From DATKKX01 sp035542775 (GTDB lineage Bacteria; Planctomycetota; Phycisphaerae; UBA1845; UTPLA1), in contig DATKKX010000472.1 in the NCBI GenBank assembly GCA_035542775.1, positions 1 through 29,667 on the forward strand: DNA of 29,667 nucleotides, written 5' to 3'. The position numbers and the translations under genes were made by a program. This document shows, piece after piece, positions 1-8,206 of the stretch. A model generated the notes under the pieces. The model ran no database searches and was not told the DNA's origin. It saw only the letters and a program-made list of their open reading frames with translations. Numbering within the stretch: the stretch's first letter is position 1; every line of letters begins with the position of its first letter.

Positions 1-935
1 TCGATCTCCCGGAGATCGTCAAGCGTAAGCTGGATGGCAGCCGCGCCGACGTTCTCGTCCAACCGATCCCGCTTCGTGGTACCGGGGATCGGCACAATCC
101 ACGGCTTCTGCGCCAGCAACCAGGCCAGCGCGATCTGGGCGCGCGTCGCCTTCTTCCTGGCCGCGAGGGCTCCTAGCAGGTCTACCAACGCCTGGTTGGC
201 CTTGCGGGCCTCGGGCGTGAAGCGCGGGAGCAGGTTGCGGAAGTCGGAGCTATCAAACGTCGTGCTCTCGCCGATCTTACCCGTGAGGAAGCCCCTGCCC
301 AGCGGGCTGTAGGGAACGAAGCCGATGCCCAGCTCCTCGAGCGTCGGCATCACTTCCTTCTCCGGGGTCCTCGTCCACAGCGAGTACTCGCTCTGGAGGG
401 CGGCGACCGGCTGAACCGCGTGGGCGCGGCGGATGGTCTGTGGCGCCGCCTCGGACATGCCGAAGTGCTTGACCTTTCCCTGCCGGATCAGGTCCTTGAC
501 CGTGCCCGCCACATCCTCGATGGGCACGGCGGTGTCCACGCGGTGCTGGTAGAGCAGATCGATGACGTCCACGCGCAGCCGCTTGAGCGAACCTTCCACG
601 GCCCGCCGGATGTGCTCCGGCCGGCTGTCCAGCCCGGGCGCTCCCGTCACGCCCCGCGGGTCGCGGCTGGGGCTGAGATCGAAGCCGAACTTGGTGGCAA
701 TGATCACGCGGCCCTTGAACGGCTCGAGGGCCTCGCCGACGAGCTCCTCGTTGATGTACGGGCCGTAGACCTCCGCGGTGTCGAAGAAGGTGACGCCGCG
801 ATCGACCGCCGCGTGGAGGAGCTTGATCATCTCCTGCCTGTCCTTGGGCGGGCCGTACGAAAAGCTCATGCCCATGCAGCCGAGGCCGATGGCGGAGACT
901 TCCAGGTTGCTTTTGCCGAGTTTGCGATTTTGCAT
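1..935 (-). CDS. Aldo/keto reductase, 3' end cut by window edge
   Basis: NAD(P)H-dependent cytosolic oxidoreductase of the aldo/keto reductase superfamily; the substrate cannot be told from sequence. The reading frame is open from the ATG at 935 to the window edge, giving 311 residues with no stop, so roughly 15-20 C-terminal residues are probably missing compared with the usual 325-330. The (alpha/beta)8 barrel start MQNRKLGKSNLEVSAIGLG is typical. The catalytic tetrad is visible as D52 and Y57 (FFDTAEVYG), K82 (IATKFG) and H131 (LLYQHRVD). The cofactor-binding end has VPIPGTTKRDRLDEN near residues 281-295. A strong ribosome site, GGAGGAG, lies 7 bases before the ATG, which fixes the start. 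It looks closest to the PLR1/YakC-like group of AKRs. It stands alone, with a repeat-rich spacer upstream. Long open frames in other registers over this region are shadows. Confidence 0.93.
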   Translation of the reverse strand, partial: MQNRKLGKSNLEVSAIGLGCMGMSFSYGPPKDRQEMIKLLHAAVDRGVTFFDTAEVYGPYINEELVGEALEPFKGRVIIATKFGFDLSPSRDPRGVTGAPGLDSRPEHIRRAVEGSLKRLRVDVIDLLYQHRVDTAVPIEDVAGTVKDLIRQGKVKHFGMSEAAPQTIRRAHAVQPVAALQSEYSLWTRTPEKEVMPTLEELGIGFVPYSPLGRGFLTGKIGESTTFDSSDFRNLLPRFTPEARKANQALVDLLGALAARKKATRAQIALAWLLAQKPWIVPIPGTTKRDRLDENVGAAAIQLTLDDLREI

Positions 936-971
936 GGGTGCTCCTCCGAGACGGCCGCGCCGGTTGCGCAG

Positions 972-977
972 ATTGTA
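972..977 (-). promoter_or_regulatory. Candidate -10 box for the aldo/keto reductase gene
   Basis: On the minus strand TACAAT lies 36 bases upstream of the ATG at 935, which would give a leader of about 30 bases. No convincing -35 hexamer is seen at 17-18 bases, so this rests on the -10 match alone. Confidence 0.4.
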
Positions 978-1094
978 GGGAGGCGAACGCGCCTGCGAAA
1001 GAAACGATCGCACACGGCGTCCGTTGTTTCATCGTTCGCCCTTGAGAGGGGTGCCTTCGATCGGGCGGGCGCGTGGCAGCAGGCGGGATCTGTC

Positions 1095-1290
1095 GCCCCA
1101 TTCGGGGCTGAGAGGAACGCGGAACGGACGTCGACCCAGGGCTCACGCCACCGGGCTATTGACTGTCGGCCCTCCGGGCCTCAAGGGGCGGCCGCGCGAG
1201 GACGCGGGCCGCCACGGTCATGCGGGGCCGGAACCCAGGGCTTATTCCGGCGGCCAGGGACTCGGCGATTGACTGGCGGCCTTACAGGCC
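1095..1290 (+). repeat. Degenerate paired-hairpin repeats, 2-3 units
   Basis: Three short perfect hairpins follow one another: GCCCC-ATTC-GGGGC (1095-1108), GGCCC-TCC-GGGCC (1168-1180) and GGCCT-TAC-AGGCC (1278-1290). The second and third are each preceded by a sequence beginning CCCAGGGCT (1135 and 1234), a decayed larger hairpin, and by the linker ATTGACTG(T/G)C. Read 5'->3' on the plus strand, the order is large hairpin, ATTGACTGTC linker, small hairpin. This is the same order and linker as the reverse complement of the four-unit array at 27439-27729, so I regard both as one repeat family. The function is unknown. RNA-level hairpins or a REP-like mobile unit are possible. Confidence 0.65.
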
Positions 1291-1503
1291 AAGGAACAAG
1301 CGGGCGGGCGGAACCCGCCCCTCGGTGCTCAGATCGCGAATCCGAACCCCCTGCAACCTGCCCGCACGACCCATGTAGAACTGATTAAAGGGACAGCCCG
1401 CCCACAGGTGGACCGGTAGCCGTGCAGGCGGCGCGACCCACTCGGCGGCCACTGATAAGCCGACCGCGCCTGGACGGGTGCGGACAGGAAGGGCGATGGA
1501 ATC

Positions 1504-2595
1504 GTGAGGATCACGGTCCTTATTGTCTTCTCGGCGATCCTGCTGGCCCCCGCCGCCCTGCGCGGCGAGGACTCTTGGCTCATCGCCGACAATCATGCCC
1601 TCAATAACGGCGAGCCGCTCTGGCTGTCCTTCGTCACCGGCCAGGTCTTCCCCTTCGGCGACGCCCCCAGCCGTCCTGCGGACGTCGACAATTTCGTCGA
1701 CTGGTGCGGCGATGAAATTCGCCAGGTCATCGGCTACGCCAGGCAGGATCGCGGACTCTCCATCCGCCAGCCGGTCACCGGCACGGGCATTCACGTCATC
1801 GGCTGCACCTTGAAGCGGCAAATCGTGCAAATACCGGCGGAGGAGTTCGTGGACTATCTCCGCCGAGAGCACGCCGACAAGGCCCTGGCTGTTCTGGAGC
1901 AACGGCCCGACTCCGATGCCGCCGTCTGCGAGGCCTACACCAAGTTCGCCAAGACGATCGTCGAAGTCGATCCGGCAAGGCCGGGCGACGGTGGCTACCG
2001 GATCCCGCTCGGTCACCGCCTGGAGATCATCCCGCTGTCCAACCCCTGCCACTGGCGCGACGGCTCCACCGTCGAGGTCCAGGTGAGGCTGGATGGCTAC
2101 TGCTGGCCGGATGTCGCCGTCTCCGCGGGGCACGAGGTCGCCGATGACGAAGTCTACGCGGTCCAAACGATGACGGACGCCAAGGGCGTCGCCACGATTC
2201 CCCTGAGCCGGCCGGGGCACTGGTTCATCAGGGCCCATGTGATCCGCCCGACGGACGGGATCGGCCGCGCCCAATGGGAGAGTTTCTGGGCCAGCCTGAC
2301 GTTTCAGGTCGCCGGCCCGACCGACATGAGCGAGATCCTGCGGACTGCCCGGGCAATCGACCACGTGGTCGGGCCGTGGCTGGTTGCCGGATATAAGGTG
2401 GCACACCGAGCGCTGGATGAGGTTGCTCGTGACGTGCTGGCGATGACCCGCCCTGCCTCCGGGCGAAGGTCCCCCGTCGCCGCTCTTTCCCCTGCCTCCG
2501 GCCTCAACTCTCGAACGGCCGGTCACCCTCAGCCTCTTTCCTCACCGCGCTTGACTGTCCCGCCCGCCCCGCCGCCTCCCCTGGCTTCCCGATGA
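1504..2595 (+). CDS. Secreted DUF4198-type protein
   Basis: Probable periplasmic protein of the DUF4198 group, often placed near metal or cobalamin uptake functions; the biochemical role is unproven. An N-terminal signal peptide is clear (MRITVLIVFSAILLAPAALRGE, cleavage near residue 20-21). The domain shows the family layout: an early strand region with LSFVTGQVFPFGD, then PAEEFVDYLRREHADKAL (about 113-130), the LGHRLEIIPLSNP strand and the beta sandwich end TDAKGVATIPLSRPGHWFIRAHVIRP (about 215-240). The start is GTG at 1504, with AGGAAGGG 10 bases before it. The last 40 or so residues are a Pro/Ser/Ala-rich tail (SPRLTVPPAPPPPLASR) not expected in the family. The tail may be a real disordered end or the result of a lost stop codon. 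The gene ends 25 bases before an inverted repeat shared with the convergent neighbour. Confidence 0.8.
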   Translation: MRITVLIVFSAILLAPAALRGEDSWLIADNHALNNGEPLWLSFVTGQVFPFGDAPSRPADVDNFVDWCGDEIRQVIGYARQDRGLSIRQPVTGTGIHVIGCTLKRQIVQIPAEEFVDYLRREHADKALAVLEQRPDSDAAVCEAYTKFAKTIVEVDPARPGDGGYRIPLGHRLEIIPLSNPCHWRDGSTVEVQVRLDGYCWPDVAVSAGHEVADDEVYAVQTMTDAKGVATIPLSRPGHWFIRAHVIRPTDGIGRAQWESFWASLTFQVAGPTDMSEILRTARAIDHVVGPWLVAGYKVAHRALDEVARDVLAMTRPASGRRSPVAALSPASGLNSRTAGHPQPLSSPRLTVPPAPPPPLASR

Positions 2596-2619
2596 CCCCT
2601 CTCCCACGGAAAGCCCCAA

Positions 2620-2699
2620 ACAAAACCGGGACTGGCTCCCGGCGGCGGGCGGGCAGTGCGCCGCAAAATAACCGCCCTGGGTGCCAGTCCCGGTTTTGT
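2620..2699. repeat. 17-bp inverted repeat, possible bidirectional terminator
   Basis: The arms 2620-2636 (ACAAAACCGGGACTGGC) and 2683-2699 are perfect reverse complements of 17 bases. After one mismatch three more pairs form, and a GC-rich inner stem (GGCG...CGCC) lies between them. It sits exactly between two convergent genes ending at 2595 (plus) and 2720 (minus), and each arm ends in a T/A-rich stretch, so RNA from either strand would form a strong hairpin followed by a short U-rich run. It could act as a shared terminator, be a small palindromic repeat element, or both. Confidence 0.65.
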
Positions 2700-2719
2700 C
2701 GAACACAAGACGCCTGAGA

Positions 2720-3136
2720 TCAAGGCGGCGACCTGGAATGCGGTACCGCGGTTGTCATCGCGGGGTTTCTTTCGGTCTGGTCGGTCAACCGCAACTCCAT
2801 GGCCGGAATGCCGGTCGCGACATTGGACCGCAGAGCGTCGACCGGCGCCGCCTGCGATCCTGTGAGTGCCGGGACTCGCCCCCACGAAGCATCTCCATGG
2901 AGGACTGCGTCCCGGGCTTCAAGTTGCGGCAGGGCGTCATCCTCCGTGACGACGCTTTGCCGCTCGGCCGCTTGTAGAGTTCTCTGAATCGCGCTCTCGT
3001 CCGCCGTCTCGTCCGGCGGTGGCGCCGAGTTCCAGGACAAGGCCGCAAACGCTCCGCCTGCCGCGACCGCCGCTCCAAGGCGGGCCAGCACTTTGGCGCG
3101 CTGCCAGCGGATATCCGGGTGTTGGTGCGATGTCAT
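2720..3136 (-). CDS. Hypothetical membrane-anchored small protein
   Basis: A 138-residue protein I do not recognise. The ATG at 3136 is supported by AGAGGTG 7 bases upstream. The N-terminus has a basic stretch (RWQRAKVLAR) followed by a single short hydrophobic segment, LGAAVAAGGAFAALSW (about 20-35). This suggests a signal anchor with a periplasmic remainder. After it comes a Pro/Asp/Glu-rich hydrophilic region (PPPDETADESAIQRTLQAAERQ) and a moderately charged tail ending HSRSPP. No catalytic motif or repeat is visible. It is convergent with the DUF4198 gene across the inverted repeat. Start context and composition favour a real gene, but another open frame on the same strand (3143-2937) means translation should be treated as probable only. 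Confidence 0.5.
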   Translation of the reverse strand: MTSHQHPDIRWQRAKVLARLGAAVAAGGAFAALSWNSAPPPDETADESAIQRTLQAAERQSVVTEDDALPQLEARDAVLHGDASWGRVPALTGSQAAPVDALRSNVATGIPAMELRLTDQTERNPAMTTAVPHSRSPP

Positions 3137-3336
3137 GGCACACCTCTGCGCGCTCGCATCAGAACGACCACCCCCGAACGCAAAAAATGATCGGCGATTC
3201 CCGCCTGTTGCCCGGAACGCGAGTGACCCAAAAACCAGCTTTTCTCTAAAGTTTTTGCAAGGCCGCGGGGCGAGGTTGATACGCGGGCCTCGAGGGCGAA
3301 GCCGCTATCAGCATCGAAAAGAGGGGGCCTTCCGTA

Positions 3337-4029
3337 TCAGCCTTGCCAGACGCGGAGAAGCTGACCTAAAGACATCAACGGCCCGAGGAAGGTGTGATGA
3401 TCCCGGTGAGCCGCGCAGTACCCGATGGAGACTTCCTGTTTTCCGTCCGCCGGCTCCTTGAACACCACTTCGCCCTCGTGCTGGTGTTCCTCCAGCATGG
3501 CCATGATCTGGTAACGGCTCTTGCCCTCCTCGGGCTTGAAAATGACGTGCAGTGTCTCAAAGCGACAGGGGCCGCTGGCGAACCTTTCCACGACCCGCGC
3601 AACCGAGAGGGTGGCCACAATCAGCAGCGTAAAGAAGGCCCCCGCGGCCACGTAGCCTGCGCCCAGGACTACGCCGACGGCAGCGGTCGCCCAGATCCCG
3701 GCCGCGGTGGTCAGCCCGATCAGCAGACCGCCTTCATGAATGATGGCGCCGGCGCCGAGGAAACCGATGCCGGAGACGATCTGGGCCGCGATCCTGGTGC
3801 GATCGCCGGGTGCGCTGCTGACCATAAGGATGGAGGCCTGCGTGAAGATCGCCGAGCCCAGGCAGATCAAAATGACAGTCCGCATCCCCGCCGGCTTCTT
3901 GGCCCGCTCCCGGTCCCAGCCGATCAGTCCACCGCACAGGACCGACGCGATCGTGACCACCACGCCTGTCCAATACTGCGGCACCAGTCGGTGAATGTCG
4001 CCTGCCCAGACCCAAAAACCCTGATCCAT
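3337..4029 (-). CDS. MgtC/SapB-family inner membrane protein
   Basis: Integral membrane protein of the MgtC/SapB family, whose members are linked to growth in low magnesium and to control of membrane ATPases; no transport activity is established for the family as a whole. Counting from the ATG at 4029 (230 residues), the family motifs are GGLIGWDRE (33-41), KPAGMRT (45-51), IGFLGAGAII (88-97) and GLTTAAGIW (105-113). Four or five transmembrane helices cover residues 21-148. A soluble C-terminal part from about 155 to 230 follows, with FETLHVIF resembling the small ACT-like tail seen in many members. A GTG at 4047 would add six residues; neither start has a strong ribosome site. It is transcribed alone and away from the dehydrogenase gene, which starts 249 bases away. 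Confidence 0.9.
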   Translation of the reverse strand: MDQGFWVWAGDIHRLVPQYWTGVVVTIASVLCGGLIGWDRERAKKPAGMRTVILICLGSAIFTQASILMVSSAPGDRTRIAAQIVSGIGFLGAGAIIHEGGLLIGLTTAAGIWATAAVGVVLGAGYVAAGAFFTLLIVATLSVARVVERFASGPCRFETLHVIFKPEEGKSRYQIMAMLEEHQHEGEVVFKEPADGKQEVSIGYCAAHRDHHTFLGPLMSLGQLLRVWQG

Positions 4030-4278
4030 GGTCCCGTCCCGAACCACCTGGCAAGGCTGCCGCGCTCTTCCGACAAGAACGGCACGCCGGCCGCAATCTC
4101 TTTCGTCGGCAGAGAAGCCTCAAAAGCTGAACGGAAGCCCGACCGCGAATCGCGCCCTGCACGGCCTCGCACGACTTGCCCTCGGCTGCACGCCACATTC
4201 TAATGCCTGCCCTGGTATTTTATGGCCTGGCGGTGGCCGCCGCAGGGTCGGAGGTCAAGGAGTTCAAGGAGACATAAG

Positions 4279-5601
4279 TTGGACATTTCCAAGCTCGAGA
4301 AAAAGATACGCGACAAGCGGGCCCTCGTCGGCGTGTTGGGTATGGGTTACGTCGGACTGCCGCTGGTGCAGACCTTCGGCAAGGCCGGCTTTCCCACGCT
4401 TGGTTTCGATATCGACCGGCACAAGGTCCGCTCGCTGAACGCCGGCAAGAGCTACATCAAGCACATCGCCGACTCGACCATCCGCGACCTGCTCGCCACC
4501 AGGCGATTCACCGCCACCTCCGACCCGCGCGAATTGCGGAAGGGCGACGCCCTGCTGATCTGCGTTCCCACTCCGCTGACCAAGACGCGGGATCCCGACA
4601 TGTCCTACGTCGAATCGACCACCCAGACCATCGCCGACCATCTCCGCGCCGGGCAGCTCGTCGTTCTCGAATCAACGACCTATCCCGGCACCACGCGCGA
4701 CCTGTGCCGGCCGATCCTGGAGAAGACCAGCGGTCTCAAGGCGGAGCGGGATTTCTTCCTGGCCTTCAGCCCGGAGCGCGAGGACCCCGGCCGCAAGGAC
4801 TTCGGCACCGCCACCATCCCCAAGGTGGTCGGCGGTCTGGGGCCCAAGAGCAAGCGGCTCGCCGTGGCCTTGTATTCCGGCGCGATTCAAACCGTCGTCC
4901 CGGTGGCGAACTGCGAGATCGCCGAGTCAGCGAAGATTCTGGAGAACGTCTACCGCTGCGTGAATATCGCTCTGGTGAATGAGCTGAAGATGCTCTTCGA
5001 CAAGATGGGGATTGACGTCTGGGAAGTCATCCGCGCCGCCAGCAGCAAGCCGTTCGGGTTCTCGCCCTTCTATCCCGGCCCCGGCTTGGGCGGGCACTGC
5101 ATCCCCATCGACCCGTTCTACCTGACCTGGAAGGCCCGGCAGTACAACGAATCAACCCGCTTCATCGAGTTGGCCGGTGAGATCAACAGCGGCATGCCTG
5201 AGTACGTGATCAACCGCCTCGTGGAAGCGCTGAACGAGCGGATGAAGCCGCTCCGCGGATCGAAAGTGCTGGTGCTCGGATTGTCGTACAAGAAAGACAT
5301 CGACGACCTGCGCGAAAGCCCCAGCCTCGAGTTGATCGAGCTGCTCCGCAAGCACGGCGCCAAGGTCGACTACAATGACCCGTTGACGCCCAGGACTCCG
5401 AAGACCCGCGAGCATGACCTGCGGATGAAATCGGTGCCGCTCACGCCCGCGAACCTGGGCCGCTATGACGCGGTCGTGATCGCCACGGACCATACCAGCT
5501 ATGACTACAAGGCCATCGTGAAGCACAGCAAGCTGGTCGTTGACTCGCGAAACGCCACCGCCAACGTGCGTTCGGGCAGGAATAAGATCGTCAAGGCATA
5601 G
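4279..5601 (+). CDS. wbpA: UDP-N-acetylglucosamine 6-dehydrogenase type nucleotide-sugar dehydrogenase
   Basis: Cytosolic NAD-dependent enzyme that oxidises C-6 of a UDP-sugar in two steps to the uronic acid, a precursor for surface polysaccharide. The start is TTG at 4279 with AAGGAGA 6 bases upstream, giving 440 residues, normal for the family. An upstream ATG at 4222 would add an Arg-rich stretch foreign to the family. The Rossmann motif GMGYVG is at 21-26. The central helical domain follows, and the active-site motif GPGLGGHCIPIDPFYLTWKA carries catalytic C274. The C-terminal UDP-binding domain includes GLSYKKDIDDLRESPSLE. The sequence around the active-site cysteine points to the WbpA (UDP-GlcNAc) group rather than UDP-glucose dehydrogenase, but substrate is inferred. 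It lies 171 bases before an ABC exporter pair, consistent with a polysaccharide locus. Confidence 0.93.
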   Translation: MDISKLEKKIRDKRALVGVLGMGYVGLPLVQTFGKAGFPTLGFDIDRHKVRSLNAGKSYIKHIADSTIRDLLATRRFTATSDPRELRKGDALLICVPTPLTKTRDPDMSYVESTTQTIADHLRAGQLVVLESTTYPGTTRDLCRPILEKTSGLKAERDFFLAFSPEREDPGRKDFGTATIPKVVGGLGPKSKRLAVALYSGAIQTVVPVANCEIAESAKILENVYRCVNIALVNELKMLFDKMGIDVWEVIRAASSKPFGFSPFYPGPGLGGHCIPIDPFYLTWKARQYNESTRFIELAGEINSGMPEYVINRLVEALNERMKPLRGSKVLVLGLSYKKDIDDLRESPSLELIELLRKHGAKVDYNDPLTPRTPKTREHDLRMKSVPLTPANLGRYDAVVIATDHTSYDYKAIVKHSKLVVDSRNATANVRSGRNKIVKA

Positions 5602-5772
5602 GCGGAGTACCGTGGTTTGTCCTGGCGCGCGAGGGCCGCGAGGGGTAGGTCCGCCGCCGGCAGGCAAGCCCTGCGTCCCCGGGGGGCTCTTTATTTCCGC
5701 CGGCAGAGCGGATGACGCCCGCCAGGAGCGAGCGCGGCGAAGCGTTCCGGCGGCGCAGCCAGGAGTGTTCTC

Positions 5773-6705
5773 TTGTCTCTCCTCCAAGTCTCCAACCTGC
5801 ACAAGAGCTACAACCACCTGCACGCCGTGGCCGGCGTCAGCTTCTCCATCGAGTCGGGAGAGATCTTCGGCTTGCTCGGCCCCAACGGCGCCGGAAAGAG
5901 CACCACCATCAACATCATCGCCGCTCTCATCAGGCCCGATAGCGGCAGCGTCGCCATCGACGGCACAGCCTGCTGCACCTCGGCCGCTTACAAGCGCCGG
6001 CTGGGCTATGTCCCCCAGGAAGTCAGCCTGGCGGACAAGCTCACCGCCCGCGAAAACCTCCGCCTGATCGGGCAGTTGTACGATCTGCGGGGAAGCCCGC
6101 TGAAAGAGCGGGTGGAACGCACTCTGCGCGCCGTGGGCCTGGCTGAGCGGGCCGATGATCTCGTTTCCACCTTCTCCGGCGGGATGAAACGGCGCCTGAA
6201 CATCGCCGGCGCCCTCTTGCACGAGCCCGAGCTGCTGCTGCTCGACGAACCCACCGCCGGCGTCGATCCCCAGGCCCGGGCCTACATCTTTGAGATCATT
6301 GAGCACCTGGCGACCGAAGGCCGGGCCGTGCTCTACACCACCCATTACATGGAAGAGGCCCAGCGACTCTGCCGCCGGACCGCCATTATCGACCACGGTA
6401 AAATTCTCGCCGCCGGGACGCTGGCGGAACTCACTCAGGCCAACTGCGCCAAGCGGGATCTGGTCATTCAGGCGGACTCGCTCACCAGCGACAAGATCGG
6501 CAAGTTGGCCCAATCTCTCGGCGACGTCTCCTGGACGCTGGAGGAAAACGTCGCCCACCTGAACGTCGCGTGCATGGATGTTTCATTGGTCCGGGTTTTG
6601 CACGCTGCTGACGAAATCGGCATCAGACCGACGGGCATCAGCATCAGCGAACCGACCTTGGAAACGGTCTTTCTCGAGCTGACCGGAAGGGCCCTGCGGG
6701 AGTAA
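5773..6705 (+). CDS. ABC-2 type transporter ATP-binding protein
   Basis: Cytoplasmic ATPase that powers an exporter together with the permease encoded next. The start is TTG at 5773 with AGGAG 7 bases upstream. Motifs, in order: Walker A GPNGAGKST (36-44), Q-loop near Q82 (YVPQE), signature FSGGMKRR (134-141), Walker B LLLLDEPTAG (154-163) and the switch histidine H191 (TTHYMEEA). The sequence is of the drug/lipid/sodium-exporter group (CcmA/NatA-like), not the Wzt polysaccharide type, because there is no long C-terminal sugar-binding domain. Residues 225-310 form a short extra domain. The stop is separated from the permease start by six bases, so the two are cotranscribed. The exported compound is unknown. 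Confidence 0.95.
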   Translation: MSLLQVSNLHKSYNHLHAVAGVSFSIESGEIFGLLGPNGAGKSTTINIIAALIRPDSGSVAIDGTACCTSAAYKRRLGYVPQEVSLADKLTARENLRLIGQLYDLRGSPLKERVERTLRAVGLAERADDLVSTFSGGMKRRLNIAGALLHEPELLLLDEPTAGVDPQARAYIFEIIEHLATEGRAVLYTTHYMEEAQRLCRRTAIIDHGKILAAGTLAELTQANCAKRDLVIQADSLTSDKIGKLAQSLGDVSWTLEENVAHLNVACMDVSLVRVLHAADEIGIRPTGISISEPTLETVFLELTGRALRE

Positions 6706-6711
6706 ACGCCC

Positions 6712-7923
6712 GTGCGATCGATGCGAATCATCCTGGTGCTGGCCGGCAGGCAGTTGCGCATCCTGGCCCGGATGCCGGCGATCCTGCTGGTGATCTTCCT
6801 GCCCGGCATCGTGATGTATTCGGTCTTCACCAAGATCTTCGAAGGCCCGGCCGGTGTCGGAAGACCGTTCCGCACCGCCGTCATCGACCTCGACAACACC
6901 CCGCAATCGCGCGAGCTGATCGATTCGCTGAAAAAATGCAACGTCACCGCGATCCGAACAGAGAACGAGGCGCCTGACGGCAAGCCGCTGACCGTGGAAT
7001 CGGCCACGCACCAGATTCGCAAGGAAGGCAAGTACCGCGTCGCCGTCGTCATTCCCAACGGTTTTTCTGAGGCCCCCAGCACGCTGAACGGCAGGCTCCA
7101 CAAAGGCGTCCGGCTCATCTACGACGAGACCCAGCCCATGGAGGCCGAGGCCGTCACCGGTTTGCTGCAGCTGGCGACCGGAAGGCTGCTCTTTGAGAAA
7201 ACTTTCAAGATCCTCGGAAATGAGGCTTCCCAGGAGAAAAACGAGGACGCCGACGGGCCGGTCCGGCTGCTCGACGTCGAGAAAGCCGGCATCGCCATCG
7301 AACGTATGCAGATCGCCTCCAAGCACACCTTTCTCGCTGGCGTGGTGCCCCTGTTCCTTCTGTTCGCCTCTATGGGAGCGGCACGAGGTATGCTCGAAGA
7401 ACTGCACGGCGGCGGCATCCGCCGGCTTCTCGCCGCCCCGATCTCCCCGGCACACGTCCTTCTCGGCCAGCAGCTTTACGCCTTCGTCCTGGCGATGCTC
7501 CAATGCACGGTGATGTACGTGTACGCCTGGCTCGTGTTCGGCGTTGCCATCTGGGCCATCGCCGGCGGCCTGCTTACCCTCACCGTCGCCACCTGTCTGG
7601 CCAGCACCGGCTTCGGCATGTTGCTCGCCTCGTTCTGCCGGACTGGCGAGCAGCTCGACGCCATCGGCACCACCGTCATCCTGGCCATGAGCGCCGTCGG
7701 CGGCAGCATGGTCCCACGCTTCATCATGCCCGCATTCATGGTCAAGCTGGGCCTGTTCACTATCAACGGCTGGTCTTACGACGGCTTCATCGCCCTGATT
7801 CGCAACGAAGGCTTCGCCGGAATCGCTCCTTCCTGCCTGGTTCTATTGGGCGTCGCCGCCGCATGCGCAACTATCGGCAGCCTTCTGCTGGCGCGTCGCT
7901 TTCGCATGGGACCGGGCGCCTGA
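6712..7923 (+). CDS. ABC-2 type transporter permease
   Basis: Membrane subunit partnering the ATPase directly upstream. The start chosen is GTG at 6712, since GGGAG lies 9 bases before it. An ATG at 6721 would drop three residues but sits too far from that site. The topology is the ABC2_membrane_3 pattern. One N-terminal helix (about 22-39, PAILLVIFLPGIVMYSVF) is followed by a large extracytoplasmic domain of about 165 residues. Five or six helices then run from about residue 205 to 395, including GVVPLFLLFASMGAARGM and the VGGSMVPRFIMPAF segment typical of ABC-2 permeases. The large outer domain is as in YhgE/NatB/YbhR-like exporters, which move drugs, lipids or peptides rather than polymerised polysaccharide. 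The substrate is not deducible. Confidence 0.92.
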   Translation: MRSMRIILVLAGRQLRILARMPAILLVIFLPGIVMYSVFTKIFEGPAGVGRPFRTAVIDLDNTPQSRELIDSLKKCNVTAIRTENEAPDGKPLTVESATHQIRKEGKYRVAVVIPNGFSEAPSTLNGRLHKGVRLIYDETQPMEAEAVTGLLQLATGRLLFEKTFKILGNEASQEKNEDADGPVRLLDVEKAGIAIERMQIASKHTFLAGVVPLFLLFASMGAARGMLEELHGGGIRRLLAAPISPAHVLLGQQLYAFVLAMLQCTVMYVYAWLVFGVAIWAIAGGLLTLTVATCLASTGFGMLLASFCRTGEQLDAIGTTVILAMSAVGGSMVPRFIMPAFMVKLGLFTINGWSYDGFIALIRNEGFAGIAPSCLVLLGVAAACATIGSLLLARRFRMGPGA

Positions 7924-8078
7924 GGTCAGTCAACGAATGGCCTGAATGATCAATTCCATCGGTGGTAGCGCGATTTCGATGCCTCGCCCTCCCACCAGGC
8001 TGCGTAGCGCATATTCTGCCCGTTTTTCAGCATCCCGCGTCTCATCCTGGAGCCGGACCGGGAGTTGGCGGCAGCACA

Positions 8079-8106
8079 TTGAATTCCCGTGGTGCCGACA
8101 TATAAT
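8079..8106 (+). promoter_or_regulatory. Sigma-70 type promoter before radical SAM gene
   Basis: TTGAAT (8079-8084) and TATAAT (8101-8106) are separated by 16 bases. Transcription would start near 8113, leaving a leader of about 94 bases before the ATG at 8207. This is one of the best -35/-10 pairs I found in the window. It separates the radical SAM gene from the ABC pair as its own unit. Confidence 0.65.
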
Positions 8107-8206
8107 CTGGGACCGAAGGACCGTTACCCGGTAGCCGGCCGCGTGTCGCAAGCACCTCCGTTTGGCAAGTCGGGTTGAACCCCTCCGTATTCCGCCGGGT
8201 GAGTGA

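Larger units (their letters stand above)
936..1503. other. Intergenic spacer with repeats, no gene seen
   Basis: This divergent spacer separates the aldo/keto reductase (minus) from the DUF4198 gene (plus). It holds the candidate -10 box at 972-977 and the paired-hairpin repeats at 1095-1290. The open frames crossing it on both strands have low-complexity Arg/Gly/Ala-rich translations without recognisable domains, and I judge them non-coding. The 3' end (about 1300-1500) shows nothing beyond the ribosome site of the next gene. Confidence 0.6.

Noticed and set aside
277..1146. 289-codon minus-strand frame over the aldo/keto reductase
   Set aside because: It is in another register. The true frame has the complete AKR catalytic tetrad and a strong ribosome site, and merely lacks a stop inside the window.
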